A stretch of DNA of 64,000 bases from positions 124,001-188,000 of the forward strand of contig NZ_FIZX01000004.1 of the NCBI RefSeq assembly GCF_900055185.1, given 5' to 3'. Position 1 is the stretch's first letter, and each line of letters begins with the position of its first letter. Positions 19,856 through 29,467 of the stretch are shown one piece after another. Origin of the DNA: Grimontia celer (GTDB lineage Bacteria; Pseudomonadota; Gammaproteobacteria; Enterobacterales; Vibrionaceae). The translations under genes and the position numbers were made by a program. The notes beneath the pieces are model-generated. The model had not been told where the DNA came from. It ran no database searches and saw nothing but the letters and a program-made list of their open reading frames with translations.

Positions 19856-22800
19856 TTACTTGATACTGAACTGATAAAGCAGATCGACGGCATTGTCTGC
19901 GCCTGAAACCGCCTCAACATAAAGATCTGACAACAATCGGTAGCGCACGGTGAATTCCGGCAGGCTGGTAAAGATACCCACCCCATATTTCACCTGCAGC
20001 CCTGGCAAGATGTAGCCAGAAACTTCCACTTTCTCATCATTACCGCTACCCGAGGTATCAACCGAGAGATCCTGAACGCCAAACGCTTCACCGATTTGCC
20101 CCACCAGCTTTCCGCTTTGAGAGAGGCCAAGGCCGATCAGCATGGAGGTCATGGCATTACCATCAGATTCACTGTCCAGATTCCGACCACGCGTCAGATA
20201 TGATAATGCGTTCGCCTGCGGCATAGCAGGGTCTGAGAATACCTGTACTTCCGGCGCATCAGCAGGTCCTGTCACTCGGATACCCGCTTCGACCCCATCT
20301 TCAATGGCATCAGGATTTCGGATCGCTTCTACCTGCAGATAAGGCTGCTCTGGCGGACCATTAAAGAGGATCTGACCTTTTTTGATTTGAAGATCCTGAC
20401 CAAATGACCGATATGTCCCTTCTTCCAGATTGATCTCGCCGTTAACGCTTGGCCCTTTGTTGTTGCTCGCCACATCAAGCTTACCCACCAAATTGGTTTT
20501 CAAACCAAAGGCTTCAAGACGGACATCGTCACCAATATTGACGGCAATCTTGGCATTCACTGTGATTGGGTTGGTTTCTTCTTCTTTGACTGGTTTGAGC
20601 TCGTCATTCAGAATTACCACATCACTGGACACCTGCACTGCTGATTCAGGCAAGTTCTCAACGACAATGCGCCCCCAAGGCACCGACACATTACCATTCA
20701 CGTTCACAGACTTTGGTGAAGCATTGAGCGTCATATCAGGGCTCACTTCCAACGCCACCATTGGCGGCAACACGACCTTCAATCGCTGGCCCTTCACATT
20801 CAGTGACGCCAGCCAGGCATTGAGATCTTTCCAGTCCGCGTTACCCGCCAGCACCAAGTCACCATCCGGTGTTTTAATATCACCGTTAATACGGCCACTG
20901 GTGCCATTGAGCGTGGTAGTGATCTTGCCTTCACTCACTTCTACTGGCGCAGCGAGGCTTTGCAATTTCAGGCCGCTCAGCTCAATGCTGCCGTTCGCCG
21001 TTGGCGCATCCAGATCGCCATTAAGGACAACGTTTCCGTTCAGCATACCTGCCAGTGTGGTGTCTTCACCCAGCGCCGGTGCCAGAATATCAAGGTCAAT
21101 ACTATCGATACCGAAGGTGCTCTTGAGCGTGCGTTTCTGGCTTTCCAGATTCCCCATCACCGCATTCAAAGACACCTTGCCGTTGTCCGTCAACGCCAAC
21201 AATAAATCAGCATTCAAGGTGTTGTTGGCAAGCGTCGCGTCCAGATTCACCGCATCCCAACCAATGGTCAGCGGTGCATCCAATTGTTCGGTCACCTGAC
21301 CTTTCGACAAGTTCACTGACGCTTTCAGATCTGGCAAAGCATTGGGCTTCCAAGCCACGTTGGCGTTTGCATTAACCTGTCCTTCAATCGTGGTCGTCAC
21401 AGGTAGAAAGGACTGCACAATATCCAGGTTGAAATCGACGATAGAAAGCTGAGCCTCCCCGCTGTCAGCCACTTTCGCTGGCTTATCCAGACAGATTTTG
21501 CTTTGGTTTTGCATCCAGCAGAACGCGCCAATATCGACTGCGCCGGATTTGAAATCCACATTCAGTGGCACATCGTTCATCAGTTTCCATGGTCCCACAG
21601 GCGTTTTAACGGAAGAAGAATACAAGGCTCCCTTCCAGCCTTTTTCCCGATCCAAACTGCCTCGAACAGAGAGATTTGCGCCGACTGGCTTACCATCGAC
21701 CTTGAGGCTCACCGTTTGGTCTTTCTCATCGCCTGACGCGCGGAGGGCCAGGCTTTTTACCTCTACGCCTTCAGCTTTCACGCCGTTTACTTCAACAATC
21801 AGCCCGCCACCAATAAAAGGTAATGGCGTCACTGAGCCACGAATGCTGACATCCTGCACGGTCACCAACTCTTCCCAACGCAGAGCATTGGCATTGATTT
21901 GCAGTGCAGCTTCCGGTTTTTCGAGCGTGCCGGAAAGACCGATATTGCCTTTGATGCTGCCACCGGCTTGTGGTATAGATGCGGAAAGCGTCGGCAGATT
22001 CAGGTTGAGTTTCAGTGCCAACGCTTTATCCACCTTGCCGGATACATCAATCTGGTTCGGGCCATGGCGAAGGGAAAGCCCATTGGTTTCTACCAGCAGG
22101 TCACCTTTTCCTTTCACGTCGGAAGCATTGAGCTGGCCACTTAAGTCCAGCGCCTGATCGCGGATGATCCCCTCTATATCAAGCTCTGGCAAGCGCACTA
22201 ACCAACCACCTTGCTCGGTCAGCTCACCACTGTTTTGCACCTCACCGGAGAGCTTTCCTTCTGCCTCCGGCCACTGTAGCCCAGGTTGAATATCGGAAAA
22301 TGCCAGTCGGGTTTGCCATTTCACCTGCTTAGACCAATCGACACTCGCCCAGCCATCAATGCTGCCACCGAGGGTTTTCAAAGAGATATCACCCAACATC
22401 ACGTTGCCGAGATCGCCCGTTAATTTGGTCGACAAGTCGATATCCGGAATCGCTTCACCGGACGCTTGGGTTTTGACCGATGCACTGTATTTTTTCAGGC
22501 TACCGCTGGCGTTAATCGCCGTGGAAGCCAGTGTGTATTCGGCTTTACTGTCAATCGGCCACTGCAGGTTCTTGCTGGTCAGCAGCACGTTAAACGGTAA
22601 GTCCGGGTCAAGCGCATCAAGCTTTCCGGAAAGCACCGCCTGTAACACACCGTTGAGGTTGGCTTTCAGCGCCAAATCGCGAAGGTCACCGTTTGCATCC
22701 AGCGTCAGTGAGTGTCCCTGCAACGGCTCCATCCTAACATTGGCCTTGGCAGCAAGGTTCAGCGGATAGTTTTCCTGCAGTTTGATATCGCCATTGAGCG

Positions 22801-23578
22801 ACACTTTGCCCTGCTCTGCATCGAGGCGCACTTCTTCAAGTGCAATGTCAGAACCACCCGCTTTTCCTTTCACAAAGAACTCGTGAATCACCTGTTTTTG
22901 TGGCAACTGGAGTTCTGCATCTTTCAGTGCAAAGCCTTCAATCACTACGTTGAGCGGGATATTCACCGTGGGCAGCTCAATCGGTGTCGTGCCCGCAGTT
23001 GTAGGTTCCGTCTCAGCGGGTTTTTCCTCGCTTTGAGCAAGCTTTACCTGTATGCCTTTCCACTCTGTCGGTTTTAAGGTCACCGTATTACCCTGCATTT
23101 GCGCAGACGTGGTCAGGCTGTCCCAATGCACCTTGGTGCCGAGAATATCGAGAGATATATCAGAAAGCGCGATACCATTGAGAAACAGCGGCACTGGCGT
23201 TTTGATTTCAGTCAGTGGCTCCGAAGGCGGTGATTCCGGTGAAGGTTCGGTTTCTCCGACCACTACCTCTATGCCATCACCCGTCAGTGACTCGACGCAC
23301 AGCGCAGGACCACTCAGACACCGGCTGTTGATATCAAGGGAAAGGGATTTACCCGACAGCGAAAAGCCTTCCATGCTGAACGCCACACCTTCCAGTGCAA
23401 ATCCGTTCAGCAGTGCTCCACTGCTTTTTTCGATAGTTAACTCCGGCAGGGCTTTCTGAGCGCCCCAGACCGCGAGTTTCACGCCGGCAGGTGTCAACAA
23501 TACCGCAAACACACCAGCTACAACCAAAACTAACAACAATACGATGGCGATAACAAATCGCTTAATCCAACGCATCAT
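19856..23578 (-). CDS. tamB: Translocation and assembly module protein TamB
   Basis: A 1240-residue envelope-spanning protein, anchored in the inner membrane by one N-terminal helix (about residues 8-30: VIAIVLLLVLVVAGVFAVLL) and otherwise made of repetitive beta strands forming a hydrophobic groove. With TamA it helps insert some outer-membrane proteins, and TamB-like proteins are implicated in phospholipid transfer to the outer membrane. The C-terminal ~400 residues match the conserved TamB (DUF490) domain, including GEINLEEGTYRSFGQDLQIKKG-like sequence and GVGIFTSLPEFTVRYRLL before the YQFSIK end. Starts within the tamA stop (ATGA). Confidence 0.95.
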   Translation of the reverse strand: MMRWIKRFVIAIVLLLVLVVAGVFAVLLTPAGVKLAVWGAQKALPELTIEKSSGALLNGFALEGVAFSMEGFSLSGKSLSLDINSRCLSGPALCVESLTGDGIEVVVGETEPSPESPPSEPLTEIKTPVPLFLNGIALSDISLDILGTKVHWDSLTTSAQMQGNTVTLKPTEWKGIQVKLAQSEEKPAETEPTTAGTTPIELPTVNIPLNVVIEGFALKDAELQLPQKQVIHEFFVKGKAGGSDIALEEVRLDAEQGKVSLNGDIKLQENYPLNLAAKANVRMEPLQGHSLTLDANGDLRDLALKANLNGVLQAVLSGKLDALDPDLPFNVLLTSKNLQWPIDSKAEYTLASTAINASGSLKKYSASVKTQASGEAIPDIDLSTKLTGDLGNVMLGDISLKTLGGSIDGWASVDWSKQVKWQTRLAFSDIQPGLQWPEAEGKLSGEVQNSGELTEQGGWLVRLPELDIEGIIRDQALDLSGQLNASDVKGKGDLLVETNGLSLRHGPNQIDVSGKVDKALALKLNLNLPTLSASIPQAGGSIKGNIGLSGTLEKPEAALQINANALRWEELVTVQDVSIRGSVTPLPFIGGGLIVEVNGVKAEGVEVKSLALRASGDEKDQTVSLKVDGKPVGANLSVRGSLDREKGWKGALYSSSVKTPVGPWKLMNDVPLNVDFKSGAVDIGAFCWMQNQSKICLDKPAKVADSGEAQLSIVDFNLDIVQSFLPVTTTIEGQVNANANVAWKPNALPDLKASVNLSKGQVTEQLDAPLTIGWDAVNLDATLANNTLNADLLLALTDNGKVSLNAVMGNLESQKRTLKSTFGIDSIDLDILAPALGEDTTLAGMLNGNVVLNGDLDAPTANGSIELSGLKLQSLAAPVEVSEGKITTTLNGTSGRINGDIKTPDGDLVLAGNADWKDLNAWLASLNVKGQRLKVVLPPMVALEVSPDMTLNASPKSVNVNGNVSVPWGRIVVENLPESAVQVSSDVVILNDELKPVKEEETNPITVNAKIAVNIGDDVRLEAFGLKTNLVGKLDVASNNKGPSVNGEINLEEGTYRSFGQDLQIKKGQILFNGPPEQPYLQVEAIRNPDAIEDGVEAGIRVTGPADAPEVQVFSDPAMPQANALSYLTRGRNLDSESDGNAMTSMLIGLGLSQSGKLVGQIGEAFGVQDLSVDTSGSGNDEKVEVSGYILPGLQVKYGVGIFTSLPEFTVRYRLLSDLYVEAVSGADNAVDLLYQFSIK

Positions 23579-25299
23579 AGTTCTGGTCCAAGACTAAAGT
23601 GGATCATGAAATCATCGTCTTTGTTATCAAAACCGTGGGCAATATCGAAGCGGATAGGGCCAACGGGCGACTCCCACCTTACGCCCACACCGGCTGAAGT
23701 TTTCCATTCCGGATCGCTACTTGTCCAGGCGTCACCGCCATCCACAAATAGCGCCCCCCACCAGTTTCCTGTCACACGGTAGTTATATTCCAGTGTGCCA
23801 GTTGTCATGTAGGAGCCGCCTTCAAGTTTACCTTCGTCATCACGGGGGGAAATGGATTCATAGCTATAGCCACGAATGCTGTTATCACCGCCAGCAAAGA
23901 AGCGAAGAGATGGCGGTACGCGATCAAACTCGTCGGTAAAAATACCGCCTGCATTGACCCGGGTCAGGAAACGGTTATCGCTATTCAGGCTTCGAATCCA
24001 AGCCGTTTGCCCCACTACACGAAACAGGCTGATGTCTGATAGCAGTGCAGGATCGCCAGCTTCAAAGGTGATCGACTGTTTGTCGCCCCAATACGGCATC
24101 GCACCACCACGGCTTCGGACGCGCGAGAAGTTAATACCCGGCAGAATCAAATTCGAAATATTCGAGACACTGCCCTGGGTGTAGTCCGAGTAAAGCCAGC
24201 GAAGATATAGCGCACGCTGCCAGCCCGTGTCGTACTTCCAATGTCGGGAAATCGAAGAGGTGAGCTCAAGGCTTTCGGTGTCATTGTTATCGAGGTTTTC
24301 CAGACCAACCTGCACCTGATAGTACTCACGCTGTACATCCTCAAGTGGGATTTTGTAGGTTGATTCAAGTGTTTGCTTCGGTTTGGAGACGTACAAATCT
24401 GTATTCAGACTATGGCCACGACTGTTAAACCATGGCTTTTTCCAACCAATTTTGACGCGCGGTCCCACATCAGTGGAATAACCAATACCGGTTTCAAACT
24501 GGTTTCGCGGGGAAGGTGCAAGATTCACCGAAATAGGGACGCGATCATCACGCAGAACATCAATGCCTGCTTCGACTAGCACAGAAGAGAACCAACCCGT
24601 GTTGGATAACGATTGGTTAAAAGCCCCAAGATCGGAGACCAGATACGGGTCCCCTTCCTTGAAAGTCAGCATGCTGTCGAGGCGCTCTTCATTGATCTGG
24701 CTGTTGTGATACACCACTGGGCCAAAGTGATAGCGCATCCCACTACTGAAATGGAGACGAATGAAAGCCTGATGACGGCCTGGGGCGACTTCCAACCTTG
24801 AGAGGGTGTATTCCGCATCAAAATAGCCGCGACGCACTGCAAGGCTTTGAATCGACGATTTCAGGGCATCGTATTGCCCCTGGTTAAGCACGTCGCCGAC
24901 TTTCGGCGCGGTTTTCAGAAGATCAGTAAATGCTTCATCAGTTTTAGCATCCCCAGTCAGCTCGACATCCACTTCTGCAATGCGCACAGGTTCGCCGGGC
25001 GCAATATCCAGCACCACAGTGGCATCGTCGATCGACGTTTTATCTTCGACGGTATAAGTAATGGTTGGGTCGTAATATCCCAGAGCCTGCAGCGCTTTAT
25101 TGATTTCGTCTGTTACGCGGGATTGGAACCGGAAGGTCAGCTTTCGCTCGCCATCAGGTATGGCGTCCAGGTAAACGGAAACGTTCTTCTCAAGGGCATC
25201 GTCCAACCCTTTGATTTCGAAATCCACATCAGCGATTGCCACCCCAGGCACCCATGTTGCTGTGACTACAACCCAAGGTATTAATCGTTTCTTAATCAT
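23575..25299 (-). CDS. tamA: Outer-membrane assembly factor TamA
   Basis: A 574-residue BamA-family (Omp85) outer-membrane protein, partner of TamB. It has a signal peptide (WVPGVAIADVDF), three POTRA-like repeats through about residue 260, and a C-terminal barrel with SIRGYSYESISPRDDEG, the conserved RGY-type motif of the lid loop, ending DFMIHFSLGPEL. ATG 25299 directly follows an in-frame TTG and is preferred. First gene of the coupled tamA-tamB pair. Confidence 0.94.
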   Translation of the reverse strand: MIKKRLIPWVVVTATWVPGVAIADVDFEIKGLDDALEKNVSVYLDAIPDGERKLTFRFQSRVTDEINKALQALGYYDPTITYTVEDKTSIDDATVVLDIAPGEPVRIAEVDVELTGDAKTDEAFTDLLKTAPKVGDVLNQGQYDALKSSIQSLAVRRGYFDAEYTLSRLEVAPGRHQAFIRLHFSSGMRYHFGPVVYHNSQINEERLDSMLTFKEGDPYLVSDLGAFNQSLSNTGWFSSVLVEAGIDVLRDDRVPISVNLAPSPRNQFETGIGYSTDVGPRVKIGWKKPWFNSRGHSLNTDLYVSKPKQTLESTYKIPLEDVQREYYQVQVGLENLDNNDTESLELTSSISRHWKYDTGWQRALYLRWLYSDYTQGSVSNISNLILPGINFSRVRSRGGAMPYWGDKQSITFEAGDPALLSDISLFRVVGQTAWIRSLNSDNRFLTRVNAGGIFTDEFDRVPPSLRFFAGGDNSIRGYSYESISPRDDEGKLEGGSYMTTGTLEYNYRVTGNWWGALFVDGGDAWTSSDPEWKTSAGVGVRWESPVGPIRFDIAHGFDNKDDDFMIHFSLGPEL

Positions 25300-25596
25300 C
25301 AACCGTATGCTTTTCTCTCACCCTGAGAGCCTGTTAAAAATAGAATAGTGACAGTATGACCGTCCATGAGTTCGGTTGTTCTGTTGCAAATATGCATCAA
25401 AGCAAGGAAAAATGTCCTCAACGGATCATTTGAGTGCCCGGCAGAATCAACTTACACAAGCACCTTGAGAGGATTCCGGCATCAATGAAAGAATATGCTC
25501 ATTGCGCCGTTCTTTAGTTTTCCTGCCTGTTCAGTTCCGATTGTGGAAACTCGACAGAAAAACAGGCGCAACCCAGACACGACAAGGAGTCGATAT

Positions 25597-26238
25597 ATGC
25601 TTAACAATCACAAGCAACTCTCCATCACCGCGGATCAGGCGTTGCCAGATCGACTCGAGGAAATTATTCCGGCTGAAGCGCATGCCGTCAATGGCTCAAT
25701 GTTGAGCAAAGAGGCACCTGCAGGCCAAGCTCAAATCCTTTTGGGCATGGGTTGTTTCTGGGGCGCAGAACGACTGTTCTGGAAACTTGATGGCGTAACA
25801 TCCACATCAGTCGGCTACAGCGGTGGCTTTACCGTGAACCCCACTTACAGAGACGTGTGCAGCGCCCAGACAGGTCACACCGAAGTGGTGCAGGTCGTTT
25901 TCGACCCTGAGCGCATTTCACTGGAAGAAATTCTGACACAATTTTGGCAGAGCCACGATCCAACGCAAGGTATGCGTCAGGGAAATGACAAAGGTACTCA
26001 GTACCGCTCGGCGATCTATTACTTCGATGAGGCACAGAAGGCAGCATCAATAGCCAGCCGAGATGCTTACCAAGCAGCATTGATTGCAGAAGGCAAAGCA
26101 GAGATCACGACAGAGATTGCTCCGGCAGGCCCTTACTACTTTGCCGAAACCTATCACCAGCAGTACCTGGAGAAAAATCCAAACGGCTATTGCGGTATTG
26201 GTGGTACGGGAGTTTGTCTGCCACCTTGGGAAAGATAA
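25597..26238 (+). CDS. msrA: Peptide methionine sulfoxide reductase MsrA
   Basis: Repairs the S-epimer of methionine sulfoxide in proteins. The 213-residue product (E. coli 212) has the catalytic [15 protein letters not shown] with the active Cys, [19 protein letters not shown], and [10 protein letters not shown]. The C terminus [18 protein letters not shown] carries the resolving cysteines. An AAGGAG site at 25584 sets the ATG at 25597; longer in-frame starts lack it. Divergent from tamA, as in E. coli. Confidence 0.95.
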   Translation: MLNNHKQLSITADQALPDRLEEIIPAEAHAVNGSMLSKEAPAGQAQILLGMGCFWGAERLFWKLDGVTSTSVGYSGGFTVNPTYRDVCSAQTGHTEVVQVVFDPERISLEEILTQFWQSHDPTQGMRQGNDKGTQYRSAIYYFDEAQKAASIASRDAYQAALIAEGKAEITTEIAPAGPYYFAETYHQQYLEKNPNGYCGIGGTGVCLPPWER

Positions 26239-26249
26239 CCCCTGAAAAG

Positions 26250-26281
26250 CAAAACGCCCGTCAGATGACGGGCGTTTTTGT
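26250..26281. terminator. Bidirectional terminator between msrA and ytfK
   Basis: ACGCCCGTCA/TGACGGGCGT-type stem with a short loop and flanking A and T runs between convergent genes. Confidence 0.88.
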
Positions 26282-26297
26282 ATGTTCTCTAGCGAAG

Positions 26298-26504
26298 TCA
26301 GGCGGCAGCTGCCATGGCCTTGATTTCGTTGTTAACCTCGGTCATCACCGCCAGCGCGCGCTTGTCTTTATTGTGCGGTGGTAACAGTCTGCCTCGGTCA
26401 AACTCAAAGGCTCCCACGCCATCGATATATACTCTGCCGCGGAAAAAGCCTTTCACATAACGGGCAACCTGACGAGGGCGGTATTGGTTAAAAATGCGCA
26501 ACAT
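26298..26504 (-). CDS. ytfK: DUF1107/YtfK-family protein
   Basis: A 68-residue protein starting MLRIFNQYRPRQVARYVKGFF and containing RGRVYIDGVGAFEFDRGRLL, which aligns along its length with E. coli YtfK. In E. coli YtfK has been reported to stimulate (p)ppGpp synthesis by SpoT under phosphate or fatty-acid starvation; the same role here is an inference. A GGAGG ribosome-binding site lies about ten bases ahead of ATG 26504. The neighbourhood (msrA, ytfJ) matches E. coli, without ytfL. Confidence 0.88.
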   Translation of the reverse strand: MLRIFNQYRPRQVARYVKGFFRGRVYIDGVGAFEFDRGRLLPPHNKDKRALAVMTEVNNEIKAMAAAA

Positions 26505-26935
26505 TGATGAACTCCTCCATGCCTATGATAAAAGACCTGCATCACACACCAATGCTTTCCACATTGGCTGACATTTGTACGATGCAATCTAAATGCCAAG
26601 TATTCGGGGCTGTCGCCATCACTTTTTTGACAACAAAATCGACATAGGTTTCCCGAACAAACCCAAACAATCAGAAAGACGAAGATTGTTTAGTTATCTA
26701 CCACAACCAAATAAGCGTAGACAAAAATCCTCACATGGCAAAATTACGACACAGTGTCTTGAAAAAGATTCAATTTAAACTGAGTTGAATTTCTCATTTT
26801 GAGTGGTTGGGCCAGTTATTGGTTCGGGCTCACTTTCTGTATCAGCTATATTCAATACCGTACCCCGTAAACTGAACAAATTCAGAGGGGTTACGCATAA
26901 AAACAAATACATCAATGAACAGGAAACAATCACTC
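26505..26935. other. ytfK/ytfJ divergent intergenic region
   Basis: About 430 AT-rich bases between two divergent genes. Short plus-strand reading frames here (for example 26593-26778) have no ribosome-binding site and no recognisable sequence. I see only probable promoter DNA. Confidence 0.5.
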
Positions 26936-27490
26936 ATGCGTCGTATTAAAACTCTAGCCTTGGCGACTGCTCTCATCTCAACCTTTGCCTCGGCTCACAA
27001 TCTCTCAAACGGGCAGGCATTGCCTTCTGTCTCCGTTGAAAAGCACGGTGAACTCACCCTGAATGGCGACAAAATCGGTTACGAAACCTGGAACAGTGCT
27101 GGCCTTAACGGCAAAGTCCGTATCATTCAAGCTATTGCTGGCCGCAGCAGCGCAAAGGAAATGAATGCGCCTTTGATTGAAGCGGTCAAAGTCGCTGATT
27201 TCCCACGCGATAAATATCAAACCACCACCATCATCAACCAAGATGACGCCATTTGGGGGACGGGTGGTTTTGTAAAATCTTCTGCGGAAGACAGCAAAAA
27301 AGAATTCAGTTGGTCGTCTATTATCTTGGATAAAAGTGGTGCTGTTGCTGGCGCATGGCGACTTCAGGACGAAAGCTCAGCCATTGTCGTGCTGGACACT
27401 GAGGGTACCGTCCGTTTTGTCAAAGAGGGTCCCCTGGACGAAGCAGAAATCACTCAAGTCATTGATTTGGTGAATAAGCTGATGAAGTGA
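26936..27490 (+). CDS. ytfJ: YtfJ-family periplasmic protein
   Basis: A 184-residue protein (same length as E. coli YtfJ) with a signal peptide ending near TFASAHN. The body has a thioredoxin-like pattern: KVRIIQAIAGRSSAKEMNAPLIEA, the TTTIINQDDAIWGTGGFVKSS segment and WSSIILDKSGAVAGAW. No CxxC motif is present, so it is not a classical thiol oxidoreductase; the family function is unknown. ATG 26936 is chosen because AGGAAA lies 11 bases ahead; ATG 26915 has no such site. Confidence 0.88.
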   Translation: MRRIKTLALATALISTFASAHNLSNGQALPSVSVEKHGELTLNGDKIGYETWNSAGLNGKVRIIQAIAGRSSAKEMNAPLIEAVKVADFPRDKYQTTTIINQDDAIWGTGGFVKSSAEDSKKEFSWSSIILDKSGAVAGAWRLQDESSAIVVLDTEGTVRFVKEGPLDEAEITQVIDLVNKLMK

Positions 27491-27510
27491 TCTTGCTCAC
27501 TCCCTGAAAC

Positions 27511-27542
27511 GAAAAAACCCGCTCTTTGCGGGTTTTTTTAAT
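27511..27542. terminator. Terminator after ytfJ (bidirectional)
   Basis: AAAAAACCCGC/GCGGGTTTTTT stem with a TCTTT loop. It ends plus-strand ytfJ and, in the other direction, the small gene at 27555-27644. Confidence 0.9.
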
Positions 27543-27554
27543 GTTTAGCGGAAT

Positions 27555-27644
27555 TTAGCCGATAAACTGAGAAAGATAGAGCAGCGTGGCAATGTAAAAC
27601 GCGACAAGCAGGAGATTGACAGAATTCATTTTGAACTTCTTCAC
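27555..27644 (-). CDS. Probable 29-residue single-pass membrane protein
   Basis: A small reading frame of 29 codons starting GTG at 27644: a short basic N terminus (KKFKMNS) followed by an uninterrupted hydrophobic segment (VNLLLVAFYIATLLYLSQFIG to the end), i.e. one membrane helix. A perfect AAGGAGG ribosome-binding site lies nine bases ahead (27660-27654) and a bidirectional terminator lies directly after the stop. No family is recognised. Signal, start region and terminator together make it likely to be a real gene rather than chance; the start could also be ATG 27629. Confidence 0.6.
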   Translation of the reverse strand: MKKFKMNSVNLLLVAFYIATLLYLSQFIG

Positions 27645-27782
27645 TGCAATGATCCTCCTTTCGCTTCCATACATGGATCAAATGTTAACAAGTTTAATTT
27701 AATTTTAACATAGTTGATTGCACACGAATTGCGCTAAATCATCGCGAAAACATCACCTTAACGTGTTCAAAGCGGGTACAGC

Positions 27783-28700
27783 ATGGCCGAACCAAACAAA
27801 CCTGTCGTGATTGAAGCAGAAAGCGTCGAAAAAGAGAGCCCGAAGCGTGGCGAAAAGTCACAAAGCCAGCAGGAGAGCCACATCAAATCCAGCCAGCATC
27901 GTCTGGCCGCCATTGCAGCAGCTCACCATATTGATGCAAAGTTGCACGATATTGAACACGATACCCTGACTACACGTGCTGCTTACCGCCAGCTTGAGAT
28001 CAAACAAAAGCAGCAGGAAAATCTTGAGCAAATCATCAAGACCTGTAACGATCTTTGCCGCGATGAAACAGCGAGCTCACCGGATCCTGACTGGCTGTAC
28101 CGATTCTTTGAAATGGCGAAGAACATCTATGGCGATGGCATGCAGAATTTGTGGGCGCGAATTCTGAAACAGGAAATCATCAGACCCGGTAGTACTTCGC
28201 TGAAGGCCCTGTCATTACTGGAGACCATGACACAACGCGAAGCACAAGCTCTTCAACGTGCTTGCGCATTGGCCTGTACCTTCGGCGGCGATGGCAGCAA
28301 CAAACTCATTACGGGGTTTAGAAAACCGGAAGATGGCATGAAGCGCTATTTCAAACCGGACATTGCCGAGCGTTTGGCGCTGGGAAATTTCAAATTGCCA
28401 TTCACCGACCTGATGCTCTTGATGGATTTGGGACTCATATTGAGAACCGAATTGGAATCTGGCCTGCTTGAGCCGCCTGCTTCCTTCCCACTGATGGGGC
28501 AAAACAAAACCTTTATGCTCACGCCACTGAAAAAAGGCATTCGGATTTACTACTATCGCTTCAGCCCAACAGGCAATGAACTGGCAAAACTGGTGGGTCA
28601 AAAAGCCCATCCTGAATATCTCGATGCCCTGATGGCGCTGCTTTCCAAAGCTTTTGTTGTAGAGAGTGATGTAGGCTCCACCGTCAACGAGAAAGCCTAA
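27783..28700 (+). CDS. TIGR03899-like conserved protein
   Basis: A 305-residue soluble protein with no signal peptide, resembling the TIGR03899/DUF2806-type proteins found in vibrios. The first 40 residues are charged and low-complexity (EKSQSQQESHIKSS); then comes a helical region rich in Gln and Glu (RQLEIKQKQQENLEQIIKTC), and a conserved middle DWLYRFFEMAKNIYGDGMQNLWARIL. The C-terminal part has IYYYRFSPTGNELAKLV. Function unknown. It stands alone between an AT-rich promoter region and a terminator. Confidence 0.75.
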   Translation: MAEPNKPVVIEAESVEKESPKRGEKSQSQQESHIKSSQHRLAAIAAAHHIDAKLHDIEHDTLTTRAAYRQLEIKQKQQENLEQIIKTCNDLCRDETASSPDPDWLYRFFEMAKNIYGDGMQNLWARILKQEIIRPGSTSLKALSLLETMTQREAQALQRACALACTFGGDGSNKLITGFRKPEDGMKRYFKPDIAERLALGNFKLPFTDLMLLMDLGLILRTELESGLLEPPASFPLMGQNKTFMLTPLKKGIRIYYYRFSPTGNELAKLVGQKAHPEYLDALMALLSKAFVVESDVGSTVNEKA

Positions 28701-28743
28701 TCTCCACCCTATTTTGGGGATGAAGCACTGAAAGGCTGGAAAC

Positions 28744-28777
28744 AAAAACGGCTGGGAAATCCCAGCCGTTTTTCATT
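28744..28777. terminator. Bidirectional terminator between TIGR03899-like gene and cysC
   Basis: AAAACGGCTGGG/CCCAGCCGTTTT stem with an AAAT loop between convergent genes. Confidence 0.9.
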
Positions 28778-28795
28778 TTTCAGCAACAATCAGAG

Positions 28796-29416
28796 TCAGC
28801 CGATAATGCCTGCCTGGCGCAGTGATGCAATGCACTGATCAACCAAAGCTTCAACGGAATGCTCGTCAGTATGAAGATGCACCTCCGGTGCTTCCGGCGC
28901 TTCATAGGCAGAGCTGATACCGGTGAAGGCTTTGATTTCGCCCGCACGGGCTTTTTTGTAGAGGCCTTTCGGGTCGCGTGACTCACACACTTCCAAAGGC
29001 GTATCGACAAATACCTCCAAGAACTCACCTTCAGGCAGAAGTTCACGCACTAATTGGCGCTCTTCACGGAACGGGGAGATAAACGCGGAGAAGACAATCA
29101 AACCCGCATCTGTCATCAGTTTCGCAACTTCACCCACACGGCGGATGTTTTCGCGGCGGTCGTGATCGGAAAAGCCCAGATCACGGCACAGACCGTGACG
29201 TACGTTGTCACCATCGAGCAGATAGGTGTGGTAACCCATCTGTGCCAGTTTGCTTTCCAGCGCGCCAGCCACGGTGGATTTGCCAGAGCCTGAAAGGCCA
29301 GTAAACCAAAGCAGCGCCGGACGCTGTTTTTTCTGTTCTGCGCGGTATTGCTTGTCGATAACGTGTTTATGCCAAACGACGTTTTCATCCGGATGCGGCG
29401 TATCCGCTGCACTCAT
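28796..29416 (-). CDS. cysC: Adenylyl-sulfate (APS) kinase CysC
   Basis: Phosphorylates APS to PAPS, the second step of sulfate activation. The 206-residue protein has the P-loop [35 protein letters not shown], and [27 protein letters not shown], all typical of CysC. Last gene of the cysG-cysD-cysN-permease-cysC operon; AAGGATTGAGTT serves as ribosome-binding site. Confidence 0.96.
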   Translation of the reverse strand: MSAADTPHPDENVVWHKHVIDKQYRAEQKKQRPALLWFTGLSGSGKSTVAGALESKLAQMGYHTYLLDGDNVRHGLCRDLGFSDHDRRENIRRVGEVAKLMTDAGLIVFSAFISPFREERQLVRELLPEGEFLEVFVDTPLEVCESRDPKGLYKKARAGEIKAFTGISSAYEAPEAPEVHLHTDEHSVEALVDQCIASLRQAGIIG

Positions 29417-29467
29417 AACTCAATCCTTTGTTGACCTCATCTCAGGCTCTATTGGCCTTTGAGGTGA

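Noticed and set aside
26593-26778. 61-codon frame in the ytfK/ytfJ gap
   Set aside because: Basic, low-complexity sequence without ribosome-binding site or homology; probably chance.
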